This document shows positions 1-10,786 of a stretch of DNA of 64,000 bases, one piece after another. The stretch spans positions 620,001 through 684,000 of the forward strand of contig JASISA010000003.1 in assembly GCA_031771865.1 (NCBI GenBank). Reading direction: 5' to 3'. The stretch is from Nothophaeocryptopus gaeumannii. Its lineage: Eukaryota; Ascomycota; Dothideomycetes; Mycosphaerellales; Mycosphaerellaceae. A program made the position numbers and the translations under genes. Below the pieces are notes generated by a model. The model was not told the DNA's origin, did not search any database, and worked only from the letters and a program-made list of their open reading frames with translations. The first letter of the stretch is position 1, and each line of letters opens with the position of its first letter.

Positions 1-2
1 TC

Positions 3-863
3 GTTGCAATCCTCTACATCCTCGCCAACGTTGCGTTCTTCGCAGCCATTTCCAAAAATGAAATCATCGAAGGCAAGACGATCGCCGCTGGTCTCCTCTT
101 CACCAAGGTATTCGGAAACACGGGAGCCGTTCGCGGATTGAACTTCCTGATCGCGCTCTCGTCGTTTGGTAATCTTATTGCTGTGCTGTTGGGCCAAAGT
201 CGAGTGATGAGGGAGTGTGGAAGGCAGGGAGTACTGCCTTGGACGGCATTCTGGGTGTCCACCAAACCGTTTGGGACGCCAGCCGGACCTTACCTTGTCA
301 AATGGGCGGTGACGGTTATTATGATTCTGGCGCCGCCCGCAGGAGATGCCTTCAGCTTCATCACGGATCTCCAAATCTACCCTTCCAGCGTCTTCAACTT
401 GCTCATGGCCGTCGGCATATACATCCTACGCTATCATCGCTCAAAGCTAGGATTACCGAGACCTACCTTCCGAGCCTGGGACTTCGTCCTAGTCTTCAAT
501 ATCGCCGTTCAACTCTATCTGATCATCATGCCATGGTACCCACCCACCAGCGGCGCCAACGGAGGCGACGTCTCTTTCTGGTACGGGACATACATCGTCG
601 TCGGCATTGCCATTCTGGTCATCTGCGCTCTTTACTACCTGATCTGGATGATCTGGTGGCCGAAGATCAGGGGGTATAAAGTCAGGCAAGAGCTTTTGCA
701 GTTGGATGATGGGGTGCAGACGCATGTGTTGGTTAAGGTGCCGAGGGAGGAAGTGGAGGCTTGGGATGCGTTGCATGATGCTAATGGGGCGAGGCTTGAT
801 GGATCTGGGAGTGAGGATGGGAGGGGGGAGATGGTTAGTGTGCGGGCTGAGACCAAACTTTAG
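3..863 (+). CDS. Methionine permease-like amino-acid transporter, 3' part
   Basis: Plasma-membrane amino-acid transporter of the LAT/APC superfamily, most like fungal high-affinity methionine permeases (MUP1 type). The frame is open from base 3, so the 5' part lies outside the window. The visible 286 residues begin inside a membrane segment, pass the loop with SRVMRECGRQGVLPW, which is typical of MUP-type carriers, then show about five more hydrophobic segments and a hydrophilic tail. The tail (from about base 690) is Asp/Glu/Gly rich and has the look of a cytosolic regulatory tail. No intron is needed in the visible part. Family assignment rests on recalled motif similarity; the substrate is inferred. 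Confidence 0.85.
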   Translation, partial: VAILYILANVAFFAAISKNEIIEGKTIAAGLLFTKVFGNTGAVRGLNFLIALSSFGNLIAVLLGQSRVMRECGRQGVLPWTAFWVSTKPFGTPAGPYLVKWAVTVIMILAPPAGDAFSFITDLQIYPSSVFNLLMAVGIYILRYHRSKLGLPRPTFRAWDFVLVFNIAVQLYLIIMPWYPPTSGANGGDVSFWYGTYIVVGIAILVICALYYLIWMIWWPKIRGYKVRQELLQLDDGVQTHVLVKVPREEVEAWDALHDANGARLDGSGSEDGRGEMVSVRAETKL

Positions 864-1904
864 GATTCTGAGGCTGACTTGGGCAAGTTCGAGATGGAGA
901 GGTTGCTTGGTGAGCGGGGAGCTTTTGTATTGTGATGCTTGAGCATGCCTGCCGTTCATGGTAGGCTCGGACTGGAAGCTGATCATGCCACTCAATGAAA
1001 TGATTCACAGCTTCTTTGGCATCCTCATCGCGAAAGCGAGAAACAGAAACTTCTCCTATGCTGTTTATCATCCTTACGCCAATTTCTAATGTGTCTGTCC
1101 CGACGGGCTCATCTTTGCTGATCTCGACCCAGCAGTGACTGTCTTGTTACACCAGCTTTGCGCAAAAAACCCTTGGCGAGTAGTGACTGTGCTGCAGGAC
1201 GTCTAACTGAGAGTGACATGGCTCTGCCACAAGGAAACATAACTCATTGTCCTTAAAGCCTTACAGATGACGGGAATCCCTTGTCAGGACATCAGGAGCA
1301 CAGCCAGAGAATCCTTATGCCCATACCGCCGCATGGACAACATGCTCAACGATCCAAGAACTACAGAGCACGTTGATCAAAGGTATCGTAGCTGAGGCAG
1401 CTGGCTACCCATGACGCAACAGCTCATAGGATTCGCAATATGCATCCGGGCATCTCTTGAACTGCATCGGCTGGACTTCAGCTAGCACATATCTTGAGAA
1501 GTCGAAGCAAAATAAGATACTCTTTTCAAGCCATGTAGAGATCTTCTGATAGTGCGAGAGTGCTTGCTCCTCGTAACAGCCCTGGTGCCATTTACATATA
1601 CCATATGCAGCTCGCCCATGCTCGTTCACATGCAGCCTGTAGTGGGCTCATCCGTCGCACGGGCCGTCAGAGAAAATCATAAATTGCTCCCGCTGGCCCA
1701 ATCGTGCTACCCACGGCCATCAAGCAGCATCTCTTAAGGTCCGCCTGGCGTTGACGCCTGAGTCCGCTCTCTCCGCCCTCACTGCGGCCGGATGTAATAT
1801 CGATCCAGTCCGCTGCTCTGCTTCCTGCCTAGTAGAGACTGACGGTGCAGCTCGAGTATCGCTCAGGTAGCAAGATCTGTTGGTCGTGGAAGTGAGAGAC
1901 ACTC
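864..1904. other. Intergenic, no supported gene
   Basis: About 1 kb between the permease stop and the left end of the pogo element. A 74-codon minus-strand frame (1405-1629) is open and not low-complexity, but has no recognisable motif or clear splice context. A 15-nt sequence at 1847-1861 recurs on the other side of the transposon (3854-3868). Confidence 0.5.
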
Positions 1905-1973
1905 TAACGTAATCGGTGGGGAAGCTGCGCAGGTGGGGAAGCTGTGCACGGATTTCCAACCCACCACCTTTCA
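1905..1973 (+). repeat. Left terminal inverted repeat of the pogo element
   Basis: 69 nt, beginning TAACGTAATCGGTGGGG. It is the exact reverse complement of 3687-3755. Inside it a 17-nt unit (GGTGGGGAAGCTGCGCA) at 1915-1931 is repeated directly at 1932-1948 with one C-to-T difference. Repeated subterminal units of this kind often bind the transposase. Confidence 0.92.
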
Positions 1974-1994
1974 TCCATCACTACACACTCAAAT

Positions 1995-3689
1995 ATGGCC
2001 TGTTTGTCAAAGCAAGCGGCTCAGATTGAAGCCAATGTCCAGGCAGCAATCGCAGCATATAAAGGAAAGGAATACGACTCCGTTCGCGCCGCTGCTCTTG
2101 CCTTCTCTATGCCAGCCTCTACCCTCCGAGCTCGCCTTGCTGGCACTACTTCACGATCGCACGCCTACGAACCTGCTCAGATACTTTCAAATGCCGAAGA
2201 GCAGACACTAGTGCGATGGATATCGCGACTTTGCCGGACTGGATTTCCAATATCTCCAAGGTTGCTTACAGAAATGGCTGAGGAAGTCCGCCGGTCCCGC
2301 CTTCAGCTCACGCAGTCACCACCCTCTACCTTACGACCAATTGGTGACCAATGGACCCAGCGCTTCCGCGCGCGACACCCTGAGATCTAAGGCGTCTGGA
2401 CACGGCAGATTGAGAGCGTACGACATGCTGCAGTAAATGCCGCTATAGTAAAGACGTGGTTTGATGCTGTCGCTGAGCTTCAAATCCAGCATCACTACCC
2501 CCCGGACTGCATTTATAACATGGACGAGTCTGGATTTGCTGTCGGCACAAGTCAGTCATCAAGGGCATTAGTCAATATCCGAGAGCAATCAAGCTGGAAG
2601 GTCATTAATGGCCGACAGGAGTGGATAACAGCGATTGAGTGCATTAGTGCTACTAGCGTTGCAATTCCACCGCTGGTCATTTTCAAGGCAAAGCACACCA
2701 ACACGGCCTGGATACCAGCAGACACGCCACTGGACTGGAGGTTCTCAACAAGCAACAGCGGTTGGACGTCTAATAGCCATGCATATGAGTGGCTAACTAC
2801 TGTTTTCGAGCCGTCCACAAAGCCAACCGGCCGGGTACAGCGACGACTTTTGGTTATGGACGGCCACGGCAGCCATATTACTGCGAATGTGATTTCGTAC
2901 TGCATGGAGCATGCGATTGACCTTCTGATCCTGCCGCCGCATACGTCGCACGTGCTTCAGCCGCTCGATATGAGCGTGTTCTCGCCACTGAAGCGCGCGC
3001 TTGCTGCTGAGACCGACGCAGCTTCACGACTCGACGCAGGCCGTATTGCACGCAGCGAGTGGACGCGTATGTACATCCGCGCAAGGCAGTCCGCGCTACA
3101 TTCGTCAAATATCCGCTCTAGCTTCAAAGCGACTGGTCTATGGCCCTTGTCACCAATCGTGGTGCTTGAGAAGCTACCTACACCGCGGGCTTCTCAGGCT
3201 TCAGAGCCGCATAATACGGCAACACTACTCGGTCTCGACCTCTCGCTACTTCAGAGTGATCCTCCGGATGGCACAGAGCTACGTGAGGCAAATGCGTTAT
3301 GTCTTGCTGCCGTTCAGAGCGCTACCGACCTCCCAACGCCAGTTAAGCGCTACATCTCTCGACTAACTTAGGCTTCAGAAGCGTTATGCAGTAAGAATGC
3401 CACACTTCGTATAGAGCTAACAAAGCAGAGGGAGCTGCTTCAGACCCGGAAGAAACGAAATACGGGCAAGCGAGTCGCATTGAAGGGCAAGTTTGTGTTC
3501 AGTACCCAAGAAGTGCTGGAGATAGCCCGCGAGGCAGAGAGGGCGACAGCGGACAAAACTTCACGCAAGCGGCGCCGCACACAACCTGCAGCTGCAGAAA
3601 TTGAGGAGCAGGAAGTTGAAGTGCTTGAGAATGTATTCAGCGACTCAGATTCAGACTGCATTGTAGTGCGGCCGCGTGGGTCGAATTGA
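1995..3689 (+). pseudogene. pogo/Fot1-family transposase with two in-frame stops
   Basis: One continuous frame of 565 codons interrupted twice: TAA at 2388-2390 and TAG at 3369-3371. Start chosen at ATG 1995, just outside the left repeat. Order of parts: an N-terminal psq-type helix-turn-helix (about residues 5-50), a CENP-B-type HTH (about 70-125), then the DDE nuclease. The DDE residues are visible: Asp in NMDESGFAVG (2520-2549), Asp in VMDGHGSH (about 2857), and Asp in LQPLDMSVF (about 2968), with 35 residues between the last two (DD35D). The C-terminal part is Lys/Arg rich, then acidic. Both stops are explained by C-to-T changes of CAA or CAG codons in a CpA context, the pattern expected of RIP, although the rest of the element is not AT-rich. 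Confidence 0.88.
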
Positions 3690-3755
3690 AAGGTGGTGGG
3701 TTGGAAATCCGTGCACAGCTTCCCCACCTGCGCAGCTTCCCCACCGATTACGTTA
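3687..3755 (-). repeat. Right terminal inverted repeat of the pogo element
   Basis: Exact 69-nt reverse complement of the left repeat, including the doubled 17-nt unit. It overlaps the last codon of the transposase frame by 3 nt. The terminal TA (3754-3755) is read as the target duplication. Confidence 0.92.
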
Positions 3756-4981
3756 TCTCAGGGATACCATCCCCCTGCTTTACGATCCTCACTTAGAGCG
3801 CCATCGCTCTAAGACCTTGCAGCTGTTGTCTCTATTAAGTGAATACTGGCGAGGCAGCTCGAGTATCGATCAAATTAGAAATCTCTTTGAGTCAGGCGAG
3901 CGAGAGACATACTGTCTTGAGTAGTAGTGTTCCTAGTGCTTTGCATATGCTGCTTCCGAAGGCCGTACTTATCATATCTTACAGCTGCCCACCCTTTCGA
4001 CGTCTATCTTCCAGCGGTTCAAATTATAGCTTTTAGCTTAGTGGTGTGATCTGTATCATTCTTATTGTCGTCTGGGCACGCAGCATACTTTTCAACTGGA
4101 GGACCACCCATAAGTTATCACATGAGTTTTGATCATTAATGGTTCACCCGCAGCTGATGCCTGACAGCACGGAACAGCTCAGCAATCATAGATCCACGCC
4201 CATTGTTCCGTCCTTCCCCTCCCTCAGCACCACTAACAGCGCCGACACCATCATGGGTCGCTCCTCTGCCTGGCCCTCCACTTCGGTCCTGCTTCATCCT
4301 TGACCATTACTCTCTAGTCTCGAGGCATTGGCGATGGCGCCCGAGCACCACCCGAGCAATGACGGTCTCTCTACAATACGAGAGGAGTTCGATCATGAGG
4401 CTGTACCACATGATTCCTGCACGATATTCCTGTAGTCTCTCTTCACCTGCAGCTGATACACCGCCGCCACAGCCGACCTCGGCGTTGGTCCGGTCTCTCC
4501 TGGATGCTGGTATCTCTGGATCAGTGGAACTGGCGCGGGTGTTCGAGTATCGCTCGGGGTAGATTGACGTCTAGATGAGAATGGGAGGTCTTCGATCTAG
4601 AAGCTTGGACAATGTACACACACTGCGTAGTAATCCTGCAGACCGAACTTGAAGTCCGCCTCCTCTACTCTTCTCTTCTCTTCGTCCTTATAATCTCTTC
4701 AACCTTCTCATCTTCCTTCTCTGTAGTATCATTTGTTTTCGCTGCGAATGTCATGGGGTCCCATAGAATGCGGAGATTGCAGCGAACTGACATTTGGTGT
4801 ACCCATTCTTGAGCTGCTATACCCTTTATCACTTCAATACGTACAGCTTAGCGTGAAATCGACATGTTTGATCCGATATACATAGACCGTTACCGTCGCC
4901 GCGAAACGCAGCCATCACCATGTATGTGTGTTCTCCCTACAGCTCGCTCAGCAGCCTTTCCAACAGTCCTTCCATCACCTT
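3756..4981. other. Intergenic, no supported gene
   Basis: No coding region recognised. Short open frames here lack motifs and splice support. The segment 4543-4561 resembles 1850-1868 left of the transposon (shared core TCGAGTATCGCTC), and the 15-nt GCAGCTCGAGTATCG occurs at 3854-3868. Confidence 0.5.
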
Positions 4982-5747
4982 TCAGGCCCTCTTTGCCTGT
5001 GGAGCCTCAATTCCAGCTCTACCGAGCTGATCAACCGATAGTAACGCAAACGCATCAAACTCCCGCTGAAGAGCCTGCTGATCGCGTGGAGGAAGTGCGC
5101 TTGCGCTTGATGGTACAGCGCGAGTGATCGGACTCTGCCGAGCAGCTTGGCTGCCCGGGTCAACGAACGGATCTGCCATACCGATGCCACCCCGGAATGG
5201 AAGCAAAGATAGTCTCAGTGCCGGAGGTGCAGGGTGTCGAGGTCCAGCTGGCAGTATCTCGACCTTCGGACGTGGGGGAGTGAGAAAGGGATCCTCCTCC
5301 TTCTCCTCGCCGCGAGGCTTGACAGGTGGGTCGAGTGGGAAGGTCAGGAAGCCTACCATGCTGTCAGGTCCTCAAGCTCGACATATATCAAAGAATGCGC
5401 TCGCGCGATCGTGAGTACTGTAAGGGCTTACCATTTAGAGCGTACCATTTCTCGACTCCGTTGAAGAAGGGGGTGTCAGGAAACGGCAAAAGGCCTGGGA
5501 ATCGTCAGCCGACTTCTTTAGGATCTTCCTGATATCTCATCGCCAGCTGCACCGTCAACAGCACGGTCATCTGCCTACTCTGTACGAAACGTGCACTGTG
5601 AGCATTGAGCACTGGAAGTGGGACGGGTGCGCCGGATCGAAAACATTCGTACTCGTCATCTCCGGCCGTGTGGCTGTGGAAGTCGATCTCAGCTTGGCTC
5701 TTAGAGCCGCTGCCGTCTGCCTGAGTTGGTGGAAGCATGCTATGCAT
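4982..5747 (-). pseudogene. Possible spliced hypothetical gene, one in-frame stop
   Basis: Two minus-strand frames join well: ATG at 5747 gives 80 codons up to TGA (5505-5507), and the same frame stays open beyond it to a GTAAGC donor near 5431. A plausible acceptor (TAG just before 5353) brings a second frame ending at 4982 into register. The predicted product is Pro-rich in its second half and acidic/basic mixed in the middle. No family is recognised. The alternative is a short upstream intron ending in CCAG near 5495 that removes the TGA; a CTGAC branch-like sequence sits 13 nt before it. It could be a real gene, a decayed gene or chance. Confidence 0.3.
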
Positions 5748-6777
5748 GAGAGTGTCGTTCGATTGCTGTTGCAGCGGTGATGTCGAGTTCTGATTTTAGC
5801 TAAGGTGGCAGACGTGACCACTAGTGCTGTGGGATGACGCTGCCGAGGCTTGCCTGTGACAGCGACTTGTGGGTGAGTGACCTCAGGCGGGCCTCGTCAT
5901 TCTTTTGACCTCGCTCAGAGAGTGTATTTCTGCTTGCCAGAGCAGACGAGTTCTACGTGTACAATAGTATGAGCCGCTTCATATATCCCGCATGGAGATC
6001 ATCTTTGCAGGTGCTTCGCCAGCATAAAAGTAGGAATGACATGTTGCTTGCGCTCAGAAGCTCCCAATGCAGTGCATCAAAGCCCAACGACATGGCCATC
6101 GCCGTGAATGTTTGTGCAGGAGACAAGGAATCACTCAACGGGCTCAATTCGCATCAATGCTGCATAGCATAAGAATTCCATCCAGGGAGTTGGGACGTTT
6201 AGAACAAAGAAGCGTCCTAGCTTCTGCGTTCGGAAGCGGAATGCCACAAGCCAGCACAAAGAATTGTCCATAGTTTAGCAACAACGATGAACAGCGAGGG
6301 CTACGTCTGGGGTTATACCAAACAGCATAGAATTCGCCTGGTCGATTTCTCCAGTCCGTCGATGGTGAGCTCTGCGCGAACAGTCAAGAAGCTTTGCAAT
6401 TCAAACGTCTCCGGAACTTTGGGTCCTGTCAGTTTTCAGACACAACTGAAATACCCCCAAATCTTCACTCCATCATGGTTGGCGAAAGGCTCGCCGAGTA
6501 CGCCATGGTTCCTAGAGGATCAGCCCGTCGAGACGAAACCACAGGATGATCGTTCCAAGTCTCTCAGGCGGCTCCCGCAACACACCAGTTTCAAGGACAC
6601 CAAGTTCTGCCTGACCGGATCACAATACTTTTGGACCTGCAAAGAAACGGAGGAAGAGCATGCGCTTTGGAAAGACTTGTCGAAAAATTGAGCAAATTTC
6701 TGTCAAGAAGATTCCGAACCTTGCGCCGAGTACTTCTGGGGGTATCCTTCAAACTTCAAACGTACAAGAAAGCATTC
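5748..6777. other. Intergenic, one unassigned 134-codon frame
   Basis: About 1 kb upstream of the FMP52-like gene's 3' end. A plus-strand frame at 6287-6691 (134 codons, ATG start, basic, Ser/Thr-rich) is the only one of note. It runs tail-to-tail with the FMP52-like gene and shows no domain I recognise, so it is not called as a gene. Confidence 0.4.
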
Positions 6778-7524
6778 TCACTCCTTCCAATCATCTCTTC
6801 CGTATCTGATGACATCCGCCTGCTCAACCACCCAGTACTTCGAAGGTGCCTTGCCCTCGTTCGCAAGCTTGGCGGCAGCAATGGCGGCCCTTCCGATGAT
6901 CTGCTGATCTTGACCTGTGGACAATGTCAGCGATTAAACCCACAATGACAACTACTTCAGAAGAAACATACCCATAGAGTCCTGCAGCCCAGGAGAAATT
7001 TTATGCAAATTGCCCACAATCTTCTCAAAAAGCGGCGCCTTTGGCTTCTCCCTCGCCAAGATCACGCCCGGCCTCAGAATAATCGCCTGCTCAAAGCCCA
7101 ACTCCTTGATCGCATCTTCCACACCAACTTTCATCTTCGAAAAAGGCACATATCCCGCAATCATCCCTCTGGTGCCAGCACTCGATATAAAAACGAACGT
7201 CTTAACACCGGCTTCTTTCGCGGCTTTCGCGATCTCTATACAGAGGTCATGATCGATCTTCCATTGATTCGCTACGCTGCCCGCTGAAGCTTTGGTCGTG
7301 CCGACTGCGTTGAAGATGACGTCGGGCTTTGGAGAGAGCGACGGCAGGAGGGAGGTCCATTTGCTGCTATCGGCTTCGGTAGAAGCATTGAGTTTTGGAG
7401 AGTCGGCGGAGGGTGCGCGGCGGGAGATTGTTTGGATACTGCTGAAAGCGGAGTCGGCGAGGAGAGTTTGCAGGATTTGGCCGCCTACAGCGCCTGTTGA
7501 GCCGAAAACTGTTGCTATTGCCAT
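6778..7524 (-). CDS. FMP52: FMP52-like mitochondrial outer-membrane NAD(P)-binding protein
   Basis: Atypical short-chain oxidoreductase related to yeast Fmp52. Two exons are inferred: 7524-6972 and 6914-6778, with an intron beginning GTATGT and ending CCACAG; together 229 residues, the usual FMP52 length. Start chosen at the ATG at 7524 (MAIATVFGSTGAVGGQ) rather than the in-frame ATG 26 codons upstream, because the nucleotide-binding motif GSTGAVGGQ normally begins at about residue 7. Further family marks are TISRR, VIFNAVGTTKASAG and FVFISSAG. The second exon supplies the C-terminal WVVEQADVIR segment. Substrate is unknown for the family; location in the mitochondrial outer membrane is inferred from the yeast protein. 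Confidence 0.85.
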
Positions 7525-8217
7525 TCTAGTTTGTTGAATGCATGATTGAGGAATGGAAGGCTGTGTGAAAGTTGAACACTGATAGTTTGCGATCGACGTC
7601 ATTTTGATTCGGTAGATCTTCGTTCGGGCGTGACCGCGCCTCGAGTGCCGTCAGTTGCGATGGAGATTGATGGGGATGGAGTGAATACTTGATTAGCGGT
7701 CCTTCAATCGATCAAGACAATTCCACTGCCCAGCCGAAGCCTCCAACGTTCACCATCCCTGCTCCAATTCTCCATTCCATCGACAACAACATTCAAATCA
7801 TAATATGCCGCCTTTCCAGCGATCATCAACTATCGTTGTATTCACGCGGGCCGTTCGGAAAGACGTGTGCTCGGTATGTTGTCCGCCAGCGCGAACACAG
7901 ACTTCGCCGAATGGCATCATGACTGATGGGCTTGACCGCTTGTGGCAATACTACTGTCGATGACCACCTCTTAACGTTATTCCGCACAACAGCGACCACT
8001 AAGATGAAGTACCGAGGTGCGCCAGGTAGCTCGAACGTCGCTATTCTCCGAAAACTTGACACCACCTTCTCTTTCGGTGTTGCAGAATGCCTCTTTTCGG
8101 CAGCCAAGGTACATTTAGGTCAGGATGACACCCGGCTACTATTGCTCTTGTACATGAAGATATAGCTCCTAGTAGTGGCCACCTGAACCCGCCTCCCTCT
8201 CATCGCAGGCAGTCAAG
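7525..8217. other. Intergenic promoter region between divergent genes
   Basis: Lies between the FMP52-like gene (minus) and the secreted propeller gene (plus), so it should carry both promoters. A 23-codon frame from ATG 7805 ends at a GTATGT that looks like a donor, but no acceptor leads into a convincing continuation. Nothing else is supported. Confidence 0.45.
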
Positions 8218-9355
8218 ATGCTGCTGTCCTTGTTGTTGGCCGCTGCAGCTTCTGTCAGTGTCGCTGCACCCACTGTGCAATCGCGACAGCAGCAGGATGA
8301 GAGATTCACATTCTACGACTTGAATACGCCAGCTGCTGGACCGTGTGATTTGGCAGAGGGCCCGGATGGTGCTCTTTGGGGCGAAGACATACTCATCAAC
8401 AAGCTCTTCCGGATTGATCCTGACAGTGGAAGCGTGGATGAATACGACATCCCGTTTACGACACCATTGAGCAATCTGACGTTTCCTGGTGTCTCACAGG
8501 CCATTCAAGACCGCACAGCCTTTTCTTGGTGAGCAAGTGTAAACAAGATTCGCATCAACGATCGACTGACTATCTTCCAGTGCAATCCGATCCGGAGCAG
8601 ACGGCAATCTCTACTTCAGCAATGGACTGCGAAATCAACTAGGCAGGATCAATCCGACGACGAAGGAGATCCGTATCTTTCAGCCGCCTGTGAACCCACT
8701 TGGCAATCTGCAGCCATTCAATGACCTGTACACTGCGGAGAATGGTATTTACGTGACGCAGACTTCCGGCAATGTCTTCCAGTTCTTCTCGTTCGAGACT
8801 GAAAGCTTCACGACTTATCAAGTGCCGACCCCGGTTGCATTCCCACTCGGGCTTTTCGTAGCATCGGATGGGATCGTCTACGTTGCTGAGCTCCTCGGCA
8901 ATAAGATTCTGACATTCGATCCAGAGACCCAGGCCATCAACGAATACACCATTCCAGAGCCCGGCCAATCACCAGCAGTTGTTCGCGCCGAGAAAGACGG
9001 CTTTGTCTACTTCTCCCTTTTCACCGGAAATGGTATCGGCAGAATCAACATGGTGACCCACAAGATCGACATCTACCACACAAACCAACTGCTCGGACTT
9101 GGAGCAGAAGACACCATCGATAAAGATGGAGGCGTATGGTTGAGCTTCTTTGATGTCGATATTCTGGCGAGACTGGATACGAACGACTTTACCTTCAGCT
9201 ACGTGCCTTTCCCGGACACCTTCGCCGCGAATGGAGTCAATGGTATCTTGGGAGATCTTCCCCCATATATTGACGTTGCAGTCAACTATGGACCTGGAGA
9301 TGCGATTTGGTTTGCAAGTATAGTTGAGAATAAGGTCGGAAGATATGCTTTGTAG
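8218..9355 (+). CDS. Secreted SMP-30/Vgb-like beta-propeller protein
   Basis: Predicted extracellular protein of 361 residues. Exon 1 is 8218-8528, exon 2 is 8581-9355, with a 52-nt intron (GTGAGC...CTTCCAG) containing CTGAC; the junction codon reads Cys. An N-terminal signal peptide is clear (MLLSLLLAAAASVSVAAP). The rest has repeated blades of the form GPDGALW / GADGNLYF / ASDGIVYV / EKDGFVYF / DKDGGVW, spaced about 45-50 residues, typical of the SMP-30/gluconolactonase and virginiamycin B lyase-like (Vgb) propeller superfamily. In fungi such proteins are common in secretomes, usually without known substrate. It could be a lactonase or a lyase; the catalytic residues cannot be assigned from sequence alone. 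Confidence 0.8.
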
Positions 9356-9557
9356 TAGGCTGCAGCCGCGGACTTCGATTTTCAAAGAGTCTACGGCAGC
9401 CGCTGGAGTACGCCGGATGCTTCGAGTTTGGCTAGATGCATATGGGACTCGAGCTGCAGTAATGATAATGCCACAGCGATCGCTTGCTTGCCACTGAAAC
9501 AACTGGAGCACATACAGACAGAGCCAGAGCTATCTGCGAGCTGGCAAAGATCATTGC
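9356..9557. other. Short intergenic flank of the hAT element
   Basis: About 200 nt between the propeller stop and the left end of the hAT element. Nothing is recognised. Confidence 0.4.
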
Positions 9558-9579
9558 CAGGGGTCTTGTTGGTCCGGTA
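9558..9579 (+). repeat. hAT left terminal inverted repeat
   Basis: 22 nt, exact inverted match to 10787-10808. It begins CAGGGG, as usual for hAT ends. Confidence 0.85.
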
Positions 9580-9815
9580 TAGATGGTAGAACCTGGTTAT
9601 TGGTAACCAATAGTATAGTCAGTAGGGCAATCACATGCTTACCGGTCAATATGGTAGCTGGTGAGTAAATGCTACCGGTATCCATTGCGCAGCCAGTCGG
9701 CATACTCGCCGGCGCCAAGGGCGGTACGCGTATGGGAAAAATCGACGCGTTTTCGCCGTGAATGTATCCAATCTTCCCATCTCTTTACCAATATCTCATA
9801 CTGTCGTATCTCGCC

Positions 9816-10686
9816 ATGCCCAGCGTGTTGTCGTGGCTAGGTGTTGGTAGCTCTGAAGCTACTATCGTCTTATGCGAACAGAACCCCAATTACTGCGCCT
9901 CTTCTCATCCGGATACCTTCGAGCTTAGAAAGACCGAGTATGCGCGCCTCAAGAAGCATCAACAAGGTGTTGGTGAGGATCGAAAGACATGGAGTCCAGC
10001 CTGGCAGTTTGGCGAAGCGCTGCTGCGTTCGGATAACGTGCGGGTATACTACTGCTATCTCTGCGAAAAAGAAGGCCGGCATCAGCAGTTGAACGTCTTG
10101 AATGGAACTCGAGGCGCTCTACATCACCTGTCTCAACACCACAGCATTAATAGCAAGGGCGAGAAAGTCGTGAAGTCCAGCGGCAGTCAGCAAACGATCG
10201 AAAGCTCCATAATATCATCCGCTATATTCGGTCGTCGCCACAGAGGTTGGAGGCGTTTGCTGCAATCAAGATGGGTGGAAAATGGTCGAAATACAATGTG
10301 CTTAAGGTAAGTAAGTTCAGAAGCTCGAAAGTTGAGGATCGTGCACCCCGCGCTCAGCGGACTCCGGTCCACTGTGTCCAGAGTGTTTACCTCCGAGCTT
10401 CACATGCTAATTCTACAACTTCAGCTTGTTCTCAACAACGCCACGCGCTGGAACTCCTTCTTTTACATGATTCAACGAGCCAAGGACGTCGAGAAGCGTG
10501 TATGTGTCTACGAGACTGGTGGGGACCCCGCAGCCTAAACACAAGGATAAAGAGGGCATACTGCTGGCTGCGTTTGACGAGGAAGATAAGATAGTTGAGG
10601 ACTTCAAGACGGCTGAGGACCTGCTGATAAATGAGGATATTGCTGATGTCGTGAACAACAACCAGGGCGACGACGAGGTCGAATAG
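9816..10686 (+). pseudogene. hAT transposase remnant (BED finger plus later fragment)
   Basis: From ATG 9816 a frame runs to 10310 and carries a BED-type zinc finger: Cys-x2-Cys in YYCYLCEKEG, then His-x4-His in LHHLSQHHS (about 10050-10150). After about 10240 the frame decays. A second block near 10430-10480 encodes LNNATRWNSFFYMIQRA, the DNATRWNS motif of hAT transposases. A third frame (10498-10686) is acidic. The catalytic core between these blocks is absent. The protein is not expected to transpose; a domesticated BED protein from the first frame (165 residues) is possible but unsupported. Confidence 0.75.
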
Positions 10687-10786
10687 ATGGCTATATTCAC
10701 CTACAATAAGTCGGTAACCAACGGTATAGATGGTATGATCACATGCTAAACTTGGTCAGTATGGTAGGAGGCCTTATTACCATACC

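Larger units (their letters stand above)
1905..3755 (+). mobile_element. pogo/Fot1-type DNA transposon (Tc1-mariner superfamily)
   Basis: Complete-looking element of about 1.85 kb. Both ends carry the same 69-nt sequence in inverted orientation (1905-1973 and 3687-3755) with no mismatch by eye. The outermost TA on each side (1905-1906 and 3754-3755) fits the TA target duplication of Tc1-mariner elements, placing the element proper at 1907-3753. Between the repeats is one transposase frame of the pogo class (psq HTH, CENP-B HTH, DDE domain) interrupted by two in-frame stops, so this copy should not encode a full transposase. Identical ends suggest a fairly recent insertion. It lies between the permease gene and a gene-poor stretch and breaks no recognisable gene. 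Confidence 0.9.

Noticed and set aside
7805..8165. Small gene from ATG 7805
   Set aside because: A good donor (GTATGT) follows 23 codons, but every acceptor tried leads to an early stop.
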